A DNA stretch of 32,038 nt from Desulfurococcaceae archaeon (GTDB taxonomy: Archaea > Thermoproteota > Thermoprotei_A > Sulfolobales > NBVN01): positions 1 through 32,038 of the forward strand of contig JAJHQR010000014.1 of assembly GCA_020833255.1 (NCBI GenBank), given 5' to 3'. The notes under the pieces are model-generated. The model saw only the letters and a list, made by a program, of their open reading frames with translations, was not told where the DNA came from and did not search any database. The position numbers and the translations under genes were made by a program. Each line of letters opens with the position of its first letter. The stretch's first letter is position 1. Below, one piece after another: positions 1 through 8,521 of this stretch.

Positions 1-1239
1 GTCTCACTACAGGAAACTAAGGAGGTTTTCTTCAGGCACATGAGAGAGTTCAGCATGGACTTCAGCGAGTTAGAGTCTAGAGACTTATTCAAGTTTTACG
101 GGTTACCCATAATAATAGATCCTGAGCTAATCAACACGTTAATCAACGAGTTAAGCACTTACTCAAGCAAGTATAAGGTGTTGGTGGTGGATAGCTTCAC
201 GCCCTTAAGCACGTTGATGGGGAAGAACTCTGAGACCAGGGCAATACTTCAAAACTTCTTCTATAATCTCGCGAAGATCGAGAAGTCTTTAGTAGTGTTA
301 GTAGCTGAGATCCCTATAGGGAGGGAGGCGCTAGACTTGGGGGACGTGGAATTCGTGTCAGACGTGGTGTTGCTTCTGAGGCAGTACGTGGAGAGAGGTT
401 TGGTGACTAGATTCATAGAGATTAGGAAAGCTAGGGAAGCGCCGATAAGTATTGGTGAGGTGCCGTTCAAGATAATTGATAAGGTAGGCATACGCTCGTT
501 CCTACCGCCACAACTCGAGGAACTCCCGCCGATAATACGTGGAGTAAGCTATGAGTACCCGTGCAAGGAACTTAACGAATTGCTAGGACCTGTTAGTGCC
601 GGATCATCGATGTTTGTTGTGATGCCTGCTGACGCGCGGTCAACGGAGAATTACGTGCCAGGATTAGTGTCTTTATCGCTAGCGCTGAAACATAAGCTTA
701 AGACTTTAATAATAGATTACGTTAGATTACCGCACACCCTCATAGACTCTCTAATGGAGTATGCCGCCAGGAAATCGCCGAGAAGCTGTGACGTAATCAA
801 GAAATTAATCAACGAGTTAGTTAGTGTTGAGTACGTTAACCCGGCCACGATGAGTCTAGAAGAGCTATACACGCACGAGATAGAGTTGGTGAGGCAGCAT
901 CAACCAAAACTCCTCATTCTTAACAGGGTCGACATACCTTCCCGTATTCACGGGATGAGGGAACCCGAGAAATACTTCACGTACTTGTGGAACGAGCTAC
1001 TCTGGTTTAGGAAGCGTGGGGTAACTGTCGTGAGGGTCAGCACCTACGTTAATAGGGAGTCATACCTGCAGAGCGCGTCCATATCCGAGACCGTTGTACG
1101 CTTGTTTAAGAGTATCAAAGAACCAAACCTGAAGATTTACTTATGGTCGGAGAGGAGAACCCCTAAGATAATAGATTTTCAAGTCTTGAGTAGATGCCTC
1201 GACGAGTTCATCTACAGCGCGTGCAGTGAGAAGAGGTAA
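1..1239 (+). CDS. KaiC/RecA-superfamily ATPase-like protein, 5'-truncated by the window edge
   Basis: The frame is open from base 1 (VSLQETKEVFFRHMREFSMDF...) through the listed M at 40. KaiC-like strings are YKVLVVDSFTPLSTL, VVLVAEIPIG, VSDVVLLLRQYVERGLVTRFIEIRKAR; a second, degenerate lobe follows. Confidence 0.75.
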   Translation, partial: VSLQETKEVFFRHMREFSMDFSELESRDLFKFYGLPIIIDPELINTLINELSTYSSKYKVLVVDSFTPLSTLMGKNSETRAILQNFFYNLAKIEKSLVVLVAEIPIGREALDLGDVEFVSDVVLLLRQYVERGLVTRFIEIRKAREAPISIGEVPFKIIDKVGIRSFLPPQLEELPPIIRGVSYEYPCKELNELLGPVSAGSSMFVVMPADARSTENYVPGLVSLSLALKHKLKTLIIDYVRLPHTLIDSLMEYAARKSPRSCDVIKKLINELVSVEYVNPATMSLEELYTHEIELVRQHQPKLLILNRVDIPSRIHGMREPEKYFTYLWNELLWFRKRGVTVVRVSTYVNRESYLQSASISETVVRLFKSIKEPNLKIYLWSERRTPKIIDFQVLSRCLDEFIYSACSEKR

Positions 1240-1310
1240 GCGGAGACGTGATGAGGAAGTCGTAAAAACGCTGTTCGTAATATATAAACACCCGTAAATT
1301 CATGTTTTAG

Positions 1311-1613
1311 GTGCTCAAAATGGTTAAGTGCCCTAGATGCGGTGCTGAAGTAAGTCCTGAGAGGACGTGGCAAGTCATAAGCCCTCTGCCAGACGCTTAC
1401 GGGAGGATAACCATAACGGTCCTCGGAAGCTTTAAGTGCTCGTCCTGCGGTTATAGCTGGAAAGGCAAGGTATCAACAGTTAAGGTAGGCCCTGAAGGCG
1501 AGGTTTCTTTCGGTGAGGGGAGGAAATCTAAGAAGAAGGGCGAAGCCTCCGGTGAGAGGAGGGAGGGCAAAGTAATAGAGGTAGATATCTCCGACATACT
1601 GGAGGAAGAGTAA
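1311..1613 (+). CDS. Small zinc-ribbon protein conserved in Crenarchaeota (function unknown); start may be ATG at 1320
   Basis: Two CxxC pairs (CPRCG...CSSCGYSW) followed by a charged tail; TATA-like taatatataaac at about 1279-1290. Confidence 0.65.
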   Translation: MLKMVKCPRCGAEVSPERTWQVISPLPDAYGRITITVLGSFKCSSCGYSWKGKVSTVKVGPEGEVSFGEGRKSKKKGEASGERREGKVIEVDISDILEEE

Positions 1614-2017
1614 TGAGATTTAGTCAATTCATCGACCTAGCCCTAGTGATACTGCTGATAGCTATCTTAACACTCGCTCTGACCGGCACACTCACGCTAG
1701 CGGTCGTGGAAGGCAAGTCTATGGAGCCCTTGCTCTGGACCGGGGACGTGGTGATAGTATATAAAACTAGTGAGATGAGGGTAGGTGATGTAGTGATATA
1801 TGAGGGTAGGGGAAACTACGTAATACATAGAATAATTGAAATCCGCGATAACTGCTACGTCATCAAGGGAGATAACAACGCTCTACCAGATGGGTGCATA
1901 CCTAAAGAACTAGTAACAGGGAAGGTGTTAAGTATAGGGAGCTCAGTCATTAAAGTGCCTGGAATAGGGTACCTAACCCTCCTCATCAGAAGTTTATGGG
2001 AACGAGTCATGACCTAG
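1613..2017 (+). CDS. Archaeal (Sec11-type) signal peptidase I, S26B family
   Basis: N-terminal TM segment, VEGKSMEPLLWTGDVVIV, YVIHRIIEI, CYVIKGDNNALPD motifs. Confidence 0.88.
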   Translation: MRFSQFIDLALVILLIAILTLALTGTLTLAVVEGKSMEPLLWTGDVVIVYKTSEMRVGDVVIYEGRGNYVIHRIIEIRDNCYVIKGDNNALPDGCIPKELVTGKVLSIGSSVIKVPGIGYLTLLIRSLWERVMT

Positions 2018-2059
2018 AGACGCGTTCTTAATGGTTTCCAGCCGTTAACAAGACCCGAG

Positions 2060-2211
2060 GATCCCTACCGTTTCTCAGCAGATAGTGGTTCATTTGTTTG
2101 TTCCCCACCATCTGCTTCTCAACGGTCTCCCCGAGCCCGCTCACCGCAGTGGCTCCCCTCTAGTTGCCTAGGGTTCACAGCCTCTACGGGTCTCGGAAAC
2201 CCGGAGTCACC
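2060..2211 (-). ncRNA. Candidate structured ncRNA, copy 1 of an inverted pair flanking topoisomerase IA
   Basis: Minus-strand RNA from about GGUGACUCC (2211). Contains the 58-nt hairpin CCGUU-GAGA-AGCAGAUGGUGG-N16-CCACUAUCUGCU-GAGA-AACGG (2068-2125) and a homologous UGAACC..CUAGGC block (2164-2179). Paralog of 4524-4697. Ends approximate. Confidence 0.7.
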
Positions 2212-2381
2212 AATTAATTCATAAGCTAAAGCTTAATAAACCTTACTAAGGACTCTAATAAAACTATGAAGAGATATGGATTAGACAGACATGTTACATT
2301 AACACACCCCACAACATTAAGAAACCTAAACATTAATGAATATGAACATTACAAACGATTATGAAAATCGAAACAGCCCCT
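2068..2381 (-). repeat. Inverted duplicated segment, copy 1 (topA 3' end + spacer + ncRNA)
   Basis: Collinear and inverted relative to 4437-4697: GGGGCTGTTTC...stop, then TTTATTAAG, TGAACCnCTAGGC and the 58-nt hairpin. Confidence 0.6.
2228..2240 (-). promoter_or_regulatory. TATA-type promoter for ncRNA copy 1 (TTTATTAAGCTTT)
   Basis: Located about 25 nt upstream of the inferred RNA start; matches TTTATTAAGTTTT in front of copy 2. Confidence 0.55.
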
Positions 2382-4397
2382 CCTAGATAGAAGTAGCTCA
2401 GCTACTTCCTTAACGTACTTACCGCTAGACTTAAGCGTCAAGACCTTATTAAGAAATTCCACGAAGGAGATCTTAGTTTTCTTACTCCACGCCTCGTAAG
2501 CCTCTCTTAACCTCTCATAAGCTATTCCGTGAAACCTGCATAACCTCAACCCCTCATAACTGAATTCTGCGAGTCTCTGGCAGATTACGCACGACGCGTC
2601 ACCGCTGTTAAGACCTGCCAACCTCCTCAACTCGTTAACAGACTCATCACTCTCTAGGAGTTTCTTGATGTTGATTAGCCTGGGTTTCAACACGGACGCG
2701 ACCTCCCTCACCACCTCGTCCCTGCTTAACTCTCCTGTAATTATCTTGTCGAGCTTCTCTTCTACCTCACGCGTTAACTGAACACTGGATAGTTCCGAGA
2801 AGAGGTTGGTTGATATCGTGGAGACGACGCTACCCAACTCCGTAATATCGATCCCGGAAGTTGTTTGCTTAAGATACCCGCGCTTAAATAAGGTCTCGAT
2901 TATCTCAGCTCTCGTAGCCTCAGTACCGATCCCCGACCTCTCCATCCATTTAAGTAAGGACGACTTAGTGTAAGCGTCTGAGGGCTTGCTGAAAGTCTTA
3001 ACCACCCTCACGTCAAGTATCGGCACTTCCTCACCTAACCTCAAAGAAAACTTCTTTAAAGTACCTACCTCTCCGTATTCATATATCTTCAACCACCCGC
3101 CCCTCAACAACTCTCTCGAAGTAATCACTAACTCGAGATCAAGCACTCTCAAAACATAGGTTGAGATTCTGAGTAAGGCTTCATCACTTAACGAAGCTAA
3201 GTACCTCCTCACTATTAAGTCATACACTACCCGCTCCCTATCCTTAAGAGGTTTTCTAGGTAGGTACCCTGTCGGGTGTATTGCCGGGTGTGCCGGATCT
3301 TCCCTAGGCCCCTCCGCAGGAGCTAGCGAAGGCTTCTTAAGCAACTCGCTAACGTACTCTCCGTAACCCTCTAGATTAGATAAGCTCCTCAATATAGCTC
3401 TATGGTTAAGTGTTTTAGGTAGTTTCTGCGAGTTTGTTCTAGGATAACTTATGAGTTGGTCTAGGTAGAGTGACTCAGCAATACTTAACGTCAGGGCAGG
3501 AGATATCTTAGCTACTCTGTAAGCCTCGTACTGCAGATCCGGCAAGTTGAAGGGGGGCGGCGGCCTCAGGACCTCTGTCCTGGACTTAACGTCCACCACC
3601 CTCGCTTTACCAACCCTCTCGATAGCGAGCTTCAACCTATTAGCTTCCTCCTCGGTAAGATCCTTACCGAAATCACTCCTTATACTCAACTCCTCGCTCC
3701 CGACCCTCAACTTCAGGGAGATACTGAACTTTATTTCCGGAACGAAACACTCCCTCTCAACATGTTTCTTGAAGACCTCTATCAGGGTAGGTGTCTGAAC
3801 CCTGCCAGCACTCAAGATCTTGAAACCTCCGAAAACCTTCTTATAGAAACTCATGAGAGCTCTGCTAACGTTAATCCCCCATATCCAGTCTACCTCATGC
3901 CTGCACAAGCCAGCCTCAACCATCCTCAAATCCAGCGGTTGGAGATTTCTGAAAGCACTCACTAACTCTTCCTTAGTTAGGGAAGAGAACTTAGCTCTCC
4001 TAGACCTGCTTAAGTCACCGAAATGCTTGATTATTAGGTAGCCTATGACCGACCCCTCAATATCGTAATCACACGCGTTAACGTACTCGCTAGCCCCCCT
4101 AGCCAAGCTCTTCAAAACCTCGAAATACTTGCGTGCGTGCCTACTCCTCCTCTCAACCAACCACCTAGGAACCCACCTATAAGTAAAGACCGGGAATCCC
4201 CTCTCCTCAGTATCTAGAGAGAATAGGTGACCAACCGCCGGAGCCACTAAAAACCTACGTCCCTCGAAGAAACCCTCCCAAACCCTAACACCGTTCACCA
4301 CCCTCTTACCACTCAGGTTTAGAGCAGCAGCTATCTTGTCAGCCGCCCTAGGCTTCTCAGCAATCACTAAAACGTACCCAGAGTCTCTCAACTTCAT
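2349..4397 (-). CDS. topA: DNA topoisomerase IA (TopA/topoisomerase III-like) with C-terminal CxxC/CxxH extension
   Basis: Toprim start YVLVIAEKPRAADKIA, NACDYDIEGSVIGY, active-site region LISYPRTNSQKLP, GIGTEATRAEIIETLFKRGY. Confidence 0.93.
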   Translation of the reverse strand: MKLRDSGYVLVIAEKPRAADKIAAALNLSGKRVVNGVRVWEGFFEGRRFLVAPAVGHLFSLDTEERGFPVFTYRWVPRWLVERRSRHARKYFEVLKSLARGASEYVNACDYDIEGSVIGYLIIKHFGDLSRSRRAKFSSLTKEELVSAFRNLQPLDLRMVEAGLCRHEVDWIWGINVSRALMSFYKKVFGGFKILSAGRVQTPTLIEVFKKHVERECFVPEIKFSISLKLRVGSEELSIRSDFGKDLTEEEANRLKLAIERVGKARVVDVKSRTEVLRPPPPFNLPDLQYEAYRVAKISPALTLSIAESLYLDQLISYPRTNSQKLPKTLNHRAILRSLSNLEGYGEYVSELLKKPSLAPAEGPREDPAHPAIHPTGYLPRKPLKDRERVVYDLIVRRYLASLSDEALLRISTYVLRVLDLELVITSRELLRGGWLKIYEYGEVGTLKKFSLRLGEEVPILDVRVVKTFSKPSDAYTKSSLLKWMERSGIGTEATRAEIIETLFKRGYLKQTTSGIDITELGSVVSTISTNLFSELSSVQLTREVEEKLDKIITGELSRDEVVREVASVLKPRLINIKKLLESDESVNELRRLAGLNSGDASCVICQRLAEFSYEGLRLCRFHGIAYERLREAYEAWSKKTKISFVEFLNKVLTLKSSGKYVKEVAELLLSRRGCFDFHNRL

Positions 4398-4494
4398 CCT
4401 AAACTATAATCTAGCAAATCAAGAAATCTTAAATGTGGGGGGCTGTTTCAGTCTTCGTATTCACTTATAGTGTTTGTTGATGTTTAAGAAATTC

Positions 4495-4507
4495 TTTATT
4501 AAGTTTT
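4495..4507 (+). promoter_or_regulatory. TATA-type promoter for ncRNA copy 2 (TTTATTAAGTTTT)
   Basis: Shared with copy 1; inferred start about 25 nt downstream. Confidence 0.55.
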
Positions 4508-4523
4508 CTGTGAACAGGTAGTG

Positions 4524-4697
4524 GATGATCTCGATGAGCTAGGTGAGGGGGACTCCTAGGGCCGTCTTCGGCGGAGGGAGGGTGGGATGAACCACTAGGC
4601 GACCGCTCCCGCAGCACGGGGACGGCCTATAAGAAAGCCGTTGAGAAGTAGATGATGGGGCTCTAACAAATGAACTGCCATCTACTGAGAAACGGTC
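4524..4697 (+). ncRNA. Candidate structured ncRNA, copy 2 of an inverted pair flanking topoisomerase IA
   Basis: 58-nt hairpin CCGUU-GAGA-AGUAGAUGAUGG-N16-CUGCCAUCUACU-GAGA-AACGG (4638-4695), upstream stem GGCCGUC/GACGGCC (4560-4566/4621-4627), block UGAACCACUAGGC (4588-4600). Confidence 0.7.
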
Positions 4698-5804
4698 TCA
4701 AGCAATCACTGGCAGGGTTAGTAAGAGTAGGAGAGCGTATAAGGAGCTGAAGAGTGCCTTATCCCTTACTTCCAGTCTTGAGTTTAGGTTAGCAACCCCG
4801 TAGTGCGGGGCCCTGCCGGAAATAAGCCATGCTAAAACGCTGAAAACACCTAGCCAAAGAAGGTTTGGCTGAATAAAAGATATCACTATGCTCACAGCTA
4901 TAATCACGTGGGACAGCGTTGAGTGCACCCTGACGTTAGTTAGGGACCGCATCACGTGTCCGCCGTCTAACTGACCTATAGGGAGTAAGTTAGCGAAATG
5001 CACTAGTAAGAGGAACCAGGCAGCCATAGCGATAGGGCTGAGGAGAACCACCTCCCTAGGCTCTATTAGTAAGGTTAGTAATGGAACAACCCTGAGCTCA
5101 CTGATTAACCCGGCTTCTAAAGCCTTCTGCGCGACGTATTGCGGGATCCTCGGGGACGTGAGGTAGGAAAAGACGTAGAGGATTGCGGAGAGCGTGACAC
5201 CTGCTAGAGGACCTGAAATACCTACTAAAGCAAGCCCTCTCATGTCTTTAGGAGGGTGATGCGATCTTATGAAAGCTCCGAAAGTACCGACAGGAGATAT
5301 GAGGGGGGCCGGTATAGGTAATGGGTAAGTCACCGGAATCCCGGCACGCCTACTCACGACGTAATGACCTAACTCGTGACACATTAAGGGAGCTAAAACA
5401 CCTACCAAGAAACTTAAGGTGCCGACGAGAGGCTCGATTAGAGGTATCCCGACACCGAATCTCCCATTAAGTTCCTCAGCTATAGAATTATAGTTAGTTA
5501 TGGTGAAATAACCTGTGACAGCCACTGAAGCCGCGGTGACTAGAAATAATATTAGAAACTGTGATGAGGGCTTCTTAAAAGTCGCTGGCTTCTTACTAAC
5601 CCTGAGGAAATTCATGCCTTTACTACTAAACATTATTACTGAGTAGCCCCTAGGCACTAACTCATCGTAGACTTTAGAGAAAGCATCGTTTAAATCCAGG
5701 CCAGGCAATGCCTCAACTAAAAACTCGAGGATGTTCTCGTCTTCGTGCGTGAGGGTGTAGGTGAAGTACCTGGAAATTAAGTACTCTAACTCCCCACTAC
5801 TCAT
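4698..5804 (-). CDS. Membrane metalloprotease, site-2 protease (M50) family
   Basis: HELGHYVVSRRAG zinc motif, LLPIGQLDGGHVMRSL, multiple TM segments. Confidence 0.9.
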   Translation of the reverse strand: MSSGELEYLISRYFTYTLTHEDENILEFLVEALPGLDLNDAFSKVYDELVPRGYSVIMFSSKGMNFLRVSKKPATFKKPSSQFLILFLVTAASVAVTGYFTITNYNSIAEELNGRFGVGIPLIEPLVGTLSFLVGVLAPLMCHELGHYVVSRRAGIPVTYPLPIPAPLISPVGTFGAFIRSHHPPKDMRGLALVGISGPLAGVTLSAILYVFSYLTSPRIPQYVAQKALEAGLISELRVVPLLTLLIEPREVVLLSPIAMAAWFLLLVHFANLLPIGQLDGGHVMRSLTNVRVHSTLSHVIIAVSIVISFIQPNLLWLGVFSVLAWLISGRAPHYGVANLNSRLEVRDKALFSSLYALLLLLTLPVIA

Positions 5805-6160
5805 TAATCCTCTAACCCGTGAACTCTCTTAAACAACTTACGCTCCAACTCGATAAGCTTGCTCACAGGTATTAACTCAACCTCCCCTGCAGGGGTTCTC
5901 CTAATGATGGTCATGGGCAGCAAACCCCTCTTAAGCTCCTCTATAGCTATCATTACAGGGTCTTTCGGCATGTTGCTGACTTCTATGAGCGGCATAGCGC
6001 CTAAACTGAGTTGCAGGGCTCTAGCAGCTACTATACGCGCTTTCTCATACCTAGTGAGCCTGTAAGGCTTAGTCTTAAGATCCACCTTCCTCAAATACTC
6101 AATTATCCTCTCATTCACACACTCACACCTATCAGACTTAATAATATTTTGAGAAAACAT
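5804..6160 (-). CDS. rpoK: DNA-directed RNA polymerase subunit Rpo6 (RpoK)
   Basis: LTRYEKARIVAARALQLSLGAMPLIEV...DPVMIAIEELKRGLLPMTIIRRTP. Confidence 0.92.
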   Translation of the reverse strand: MFSQNIIKSDRCECVNERIIEYLRKVDLKTKPYRLTRYEKARIVAARALQLSLGAMPLIEVSNMPKDPVMIAIEELKRGLLPMTIIRRTPAGEVELIPVSKLIELERKLFKRVHGLED

Positions 6161-6209
6161 TAATAAAAATACTTGGATTAAATAAAAATACGTGAGCTAC
6201 ACACTCAAC

Positions 6210-7916
6210 TTACTCTAAACCACCGAACTTTCCTTCAGGGGCTTCAGCTCCTTCCTTCCCTTTCTCCTTCTCCTCCTTCTTCATGGGGGTAGCCGCTATA
6301 ACGTCGTCAACCTTCAATATCGCTGTAGCTGCCTCCGTAGCAGCCTTAATGACCTGCTTCTTAACTATGACAGGGTCAATCACTCTCGTCGTGGTCATGT
6401 CCTCTAATATCTTACCGCTCAACACTTCTATCCCGGCATTAACCTTGCCTTCGCTGTGAAGCCTCCTCAAATCCATTATTGTTTGTAAGGGATCCATACC
6501 CGCGGATTGCGCGAGTATAGACGCTATCTCTTCTAGAGCGTCCGCGAAGGCCTGAATAGCTAGCTGCTCCTTACCGCTAACCTCCTCGGCTTTCTTCCTC
6601 AGTCTGAGAGCTAGCTCAACCTCTACGGCGCCACCGCCGGGAACTATCTTAGGATCTCTGAGTATGTTGCGTAGTGAGTGTAGCGCGTCATTGAAAGCTC
6701 TCTCAGTATCGTCGAGTATCATGTCGCTAGAACCCCTTATCAGTATAGTCACAGCCTTCGGGTTCTTACAGCCCTCGACAAACACCATCTTCTCATTACC
6801 TACCCTCCTCTCCTCAACTAATTCCGCGTAGCCTAGGTCGTTAGGCGTTAAGTCCCTCACGCTAGTGACTATCCTCCCTCCAGTAGCTCTCTCAAGTTTC
6901 TCCATGTCTGATCTCTTAACTCTTCTTACTGCTAGTATTCCTTTCTTTGCTAGGAAGTGTTGAGCGACGTCGTCAATACCTTTCTGACAAATAACGACGT
7001 TAGCACCAGTAGCAGCAATCTTCTCAACCATATCCTTAAGAACTCTAGTCTCCTCATCTAAGAACGTCTTTATCTGATCCGGGGAAGTTATGTTTATCTT
7101 AGCCGTTATATCAGGCTTCTCGATCTCTAGTGGCGCGTCGATTAAGGCGATCCTGGCTTTCTCAACCCTCCTAGGCATGCCCGGGTGGACTACCTCCTTA
7201 TCTAGCACTATACCGCTAATCAGCTTCGTCTCAGCTAATGAAGCGCCCTTCTTCTTCTCTATCTTAACGTTGTCTAGCTTCACGTCGTAAGTCCCGTCAG
7301 GCCTCTTCTCAGCTACTCTCAAAGCAGCTTCAATACTTAAGTCTATCATGTAGTCTACGATGTCCGGGGTTGCTATATACTTAGAAGCTAGCACCGAGTA
7401 AACCACATTCCTTAACTCACGCTTAGAAGCTTCCAAACCCTCCGGCGTTTCTAGATCGTGTACACGAATCTTCACGCCAAGCTCGTCAAGCATTTCGAGA
7501 GCCATGCTAGCCGCTTTCTTATACCCCTCGATTATTATCGTTGGATGTATGTTCTGGTCGAGCAATGCCTCAGCCTTACTCAGCAACTCACCGGCAAGAA
7601 CAACCGCTGAAGTAGTGCCGTCACCTACCTCGGCGTCAGTAGCTTTAGCTACCTCAACAAGCAACTTAGCGGCGGGGTGTTGAATCTCCATCTCCTTAAC
7701 TATAGCCGCCCCGTCGTTAGTTACTGTCACGTCACCGAAAGAATCAACCAACATCTTATCCATGCCTCTAGGACCTAAGCTAGTCTTAAGTATCTCAGCT
7801 AACGCTCTAGCCGCTATTATGTTATTCCTTAAAGCCTCACGACCGTAAGTCCTCTGCGTACCCTCCTTAAGGATGACCACAGGTATACCGTAAAGAGCCG
7901 ACATGTTTGATCCCAT
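6210..7916 (-). CDS. Thermosome (group II chaperonin) subunit
   Basis: [69 protein letters not shown]-terminal acidic/Gly tail. Confidence 0.98.
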   Translation of the reverse strand: MGSNMSALYGIPVVILKEGTQRTYGREALRNNIIAARALAEILKTSLGPRGMDKMLVDSFGDVTVTNDGAAIVKEMEIQHPAAKLLVEVAKATDAEVGDGTTSAVVLAGELLSKAEALLDQNIHPTIIIEGYKKAASMALEMLDELGVKIRVHDLETPEGLEASKRELRNVVYSVLASKYIATPDIVDYMIDLSIEAALRVAEKRPDGTYDVKLDNVKIEKKKGASLAETKLISGIVLDKEVVHPGMPRRVEKARIALIDAPLEIEKPDITAKINITSPDQIKTFLDEETRVLKDMVEKIAATGANVVICQKGIDDVAQHFLAKKGILAVRRVKRSDMEKLERATGGRIVTSVRDLTPNDLGYAELVEERRVGNEKMVFVEGCKNPKAVTILIRGSSDMILDDTERAFNDALHSLRNILRDPKIVPGGGAVEVELALRLRKKAEEVSGKEQLAIQAFADALEEIASILAQSAGMDPLQTIMDLRRLHSEGKVNAGIEVLSGKILEDMTTTRVIDPVIVKKQVIKAATEAATAILKVDDVIAATPMKKEEKEKGKEGAEAPEGKFGGLE

Positions 7917-8179
7917 TAACTCATCATTAAACGGTTCTATTTAAGCTTTTCGGTTCCTTAAAACCGTTAAAGCTTATTAACCCCTAACCCAAAACAAAGA
8001 CCAACCTTAAATCACTTAATTAAAGAAAATAAAGAAACAACTAGCTAAGAAGTTCTACTCTTTCTTAAACTTCAAGCAAATCCCCCATCATACCGGGATT
8101 AGCGTTGGTTAGGGGATGCGTAATCCTCACGCGCTGAACACATTTATTTAGTTTCAGGATTCTTGATTATTAGGCTGAG

Positions 8180-8470
8180 GTGACGTGTATGTCGAGCACG
8201 ACCGAGAAACAAACCTTAAATGAGGCTAGGATAAGGCAAGCTATGCTAATGCTTGAGAAAATAGTTAATGACTCAAGCATACCGAGGAATATTAGGAGAG
8301 CTGCGATAAACTCACTAAACATGCTGAGGGATTCTTCACTAACACCCGGCGTCAGAGCCGCGAACGCTGTGAGCATTTTAGATGAGGTGACTCAAGACCC
8401 TAACATGCCGATGCACGCTAGAACAGCTATATGGAACGTCATAGCAGTACTCTCGACAGTAAAAGATTAA
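8180..8470 (+). CDS. UPF0147 family protein
   Basis: Small helical protein with [25 protein letters not shown]...[18 protein letters not shown], typical of archaeal UPF0147. Confidence 0.82.
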   Translation: MTCMSSTTEKQTLNEARIRQAMLMLEKIVNDSSIPRNIRRAAINSLNMLRDSSLTPGVRAANAVSILDEVTQDPNMPMHARTAIWNVIAVLSTVKD

Positions 8471-8521
8471 GACACGGTAGGAAAGTGACGTGAAGAAACC
8501 ACTACCGGGGTAGTTAACTCG

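Larger units (their letters stand above)
4437..4697 (+). repeat. Inverted duplicated segment, copy 2 (topA 3'-end fossil + promoter + ncRNA)
   Basis: GGC TGT TTC AGT CTT CGT ATT CAC TTA TAG parallels topA's GGC TGT TTC GAT TTT CAT AAT CGT TTG TAA; the same order of promoter and RNA follows. Confidence 0.6.

Noticed and set aside
2018-2260. Possible RNase P RNA, SRP RNA or 5S rRNA
   Set aside because: No GAGGAAAGUC-type CR-I, no SRP helix 8 motif and no 5S arms; too short for RNase P/SRP.
4638-4695. Hairpin of ncRNA copy 2 read as a C/D box sRNA (GATGATGG...CTGA)
   Set aside because: The would-be C box is buried in a helix and is not kept in copy 1 (GATGGTGG); no proper D'/C' pair.
4638-4695. 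The hairpins as simple transcription terminators of the M50 and signal peptidase genes
   Set aside because: Not excluded, but a terminator alone does not explain the shared loop sequence, covariation, upstream homologous blocks and shared promoter; archaeal termination relies mainly on T-runs, absent here.
8110-8140. 12-mer CTCACGCGCTGA shared with 18977-18988 suggesting two related C/D sRNAs
   Set aside because: A single 12-mer repeat is expected by chance in 32 kb, and no C or C' boxes at workable distances were found.
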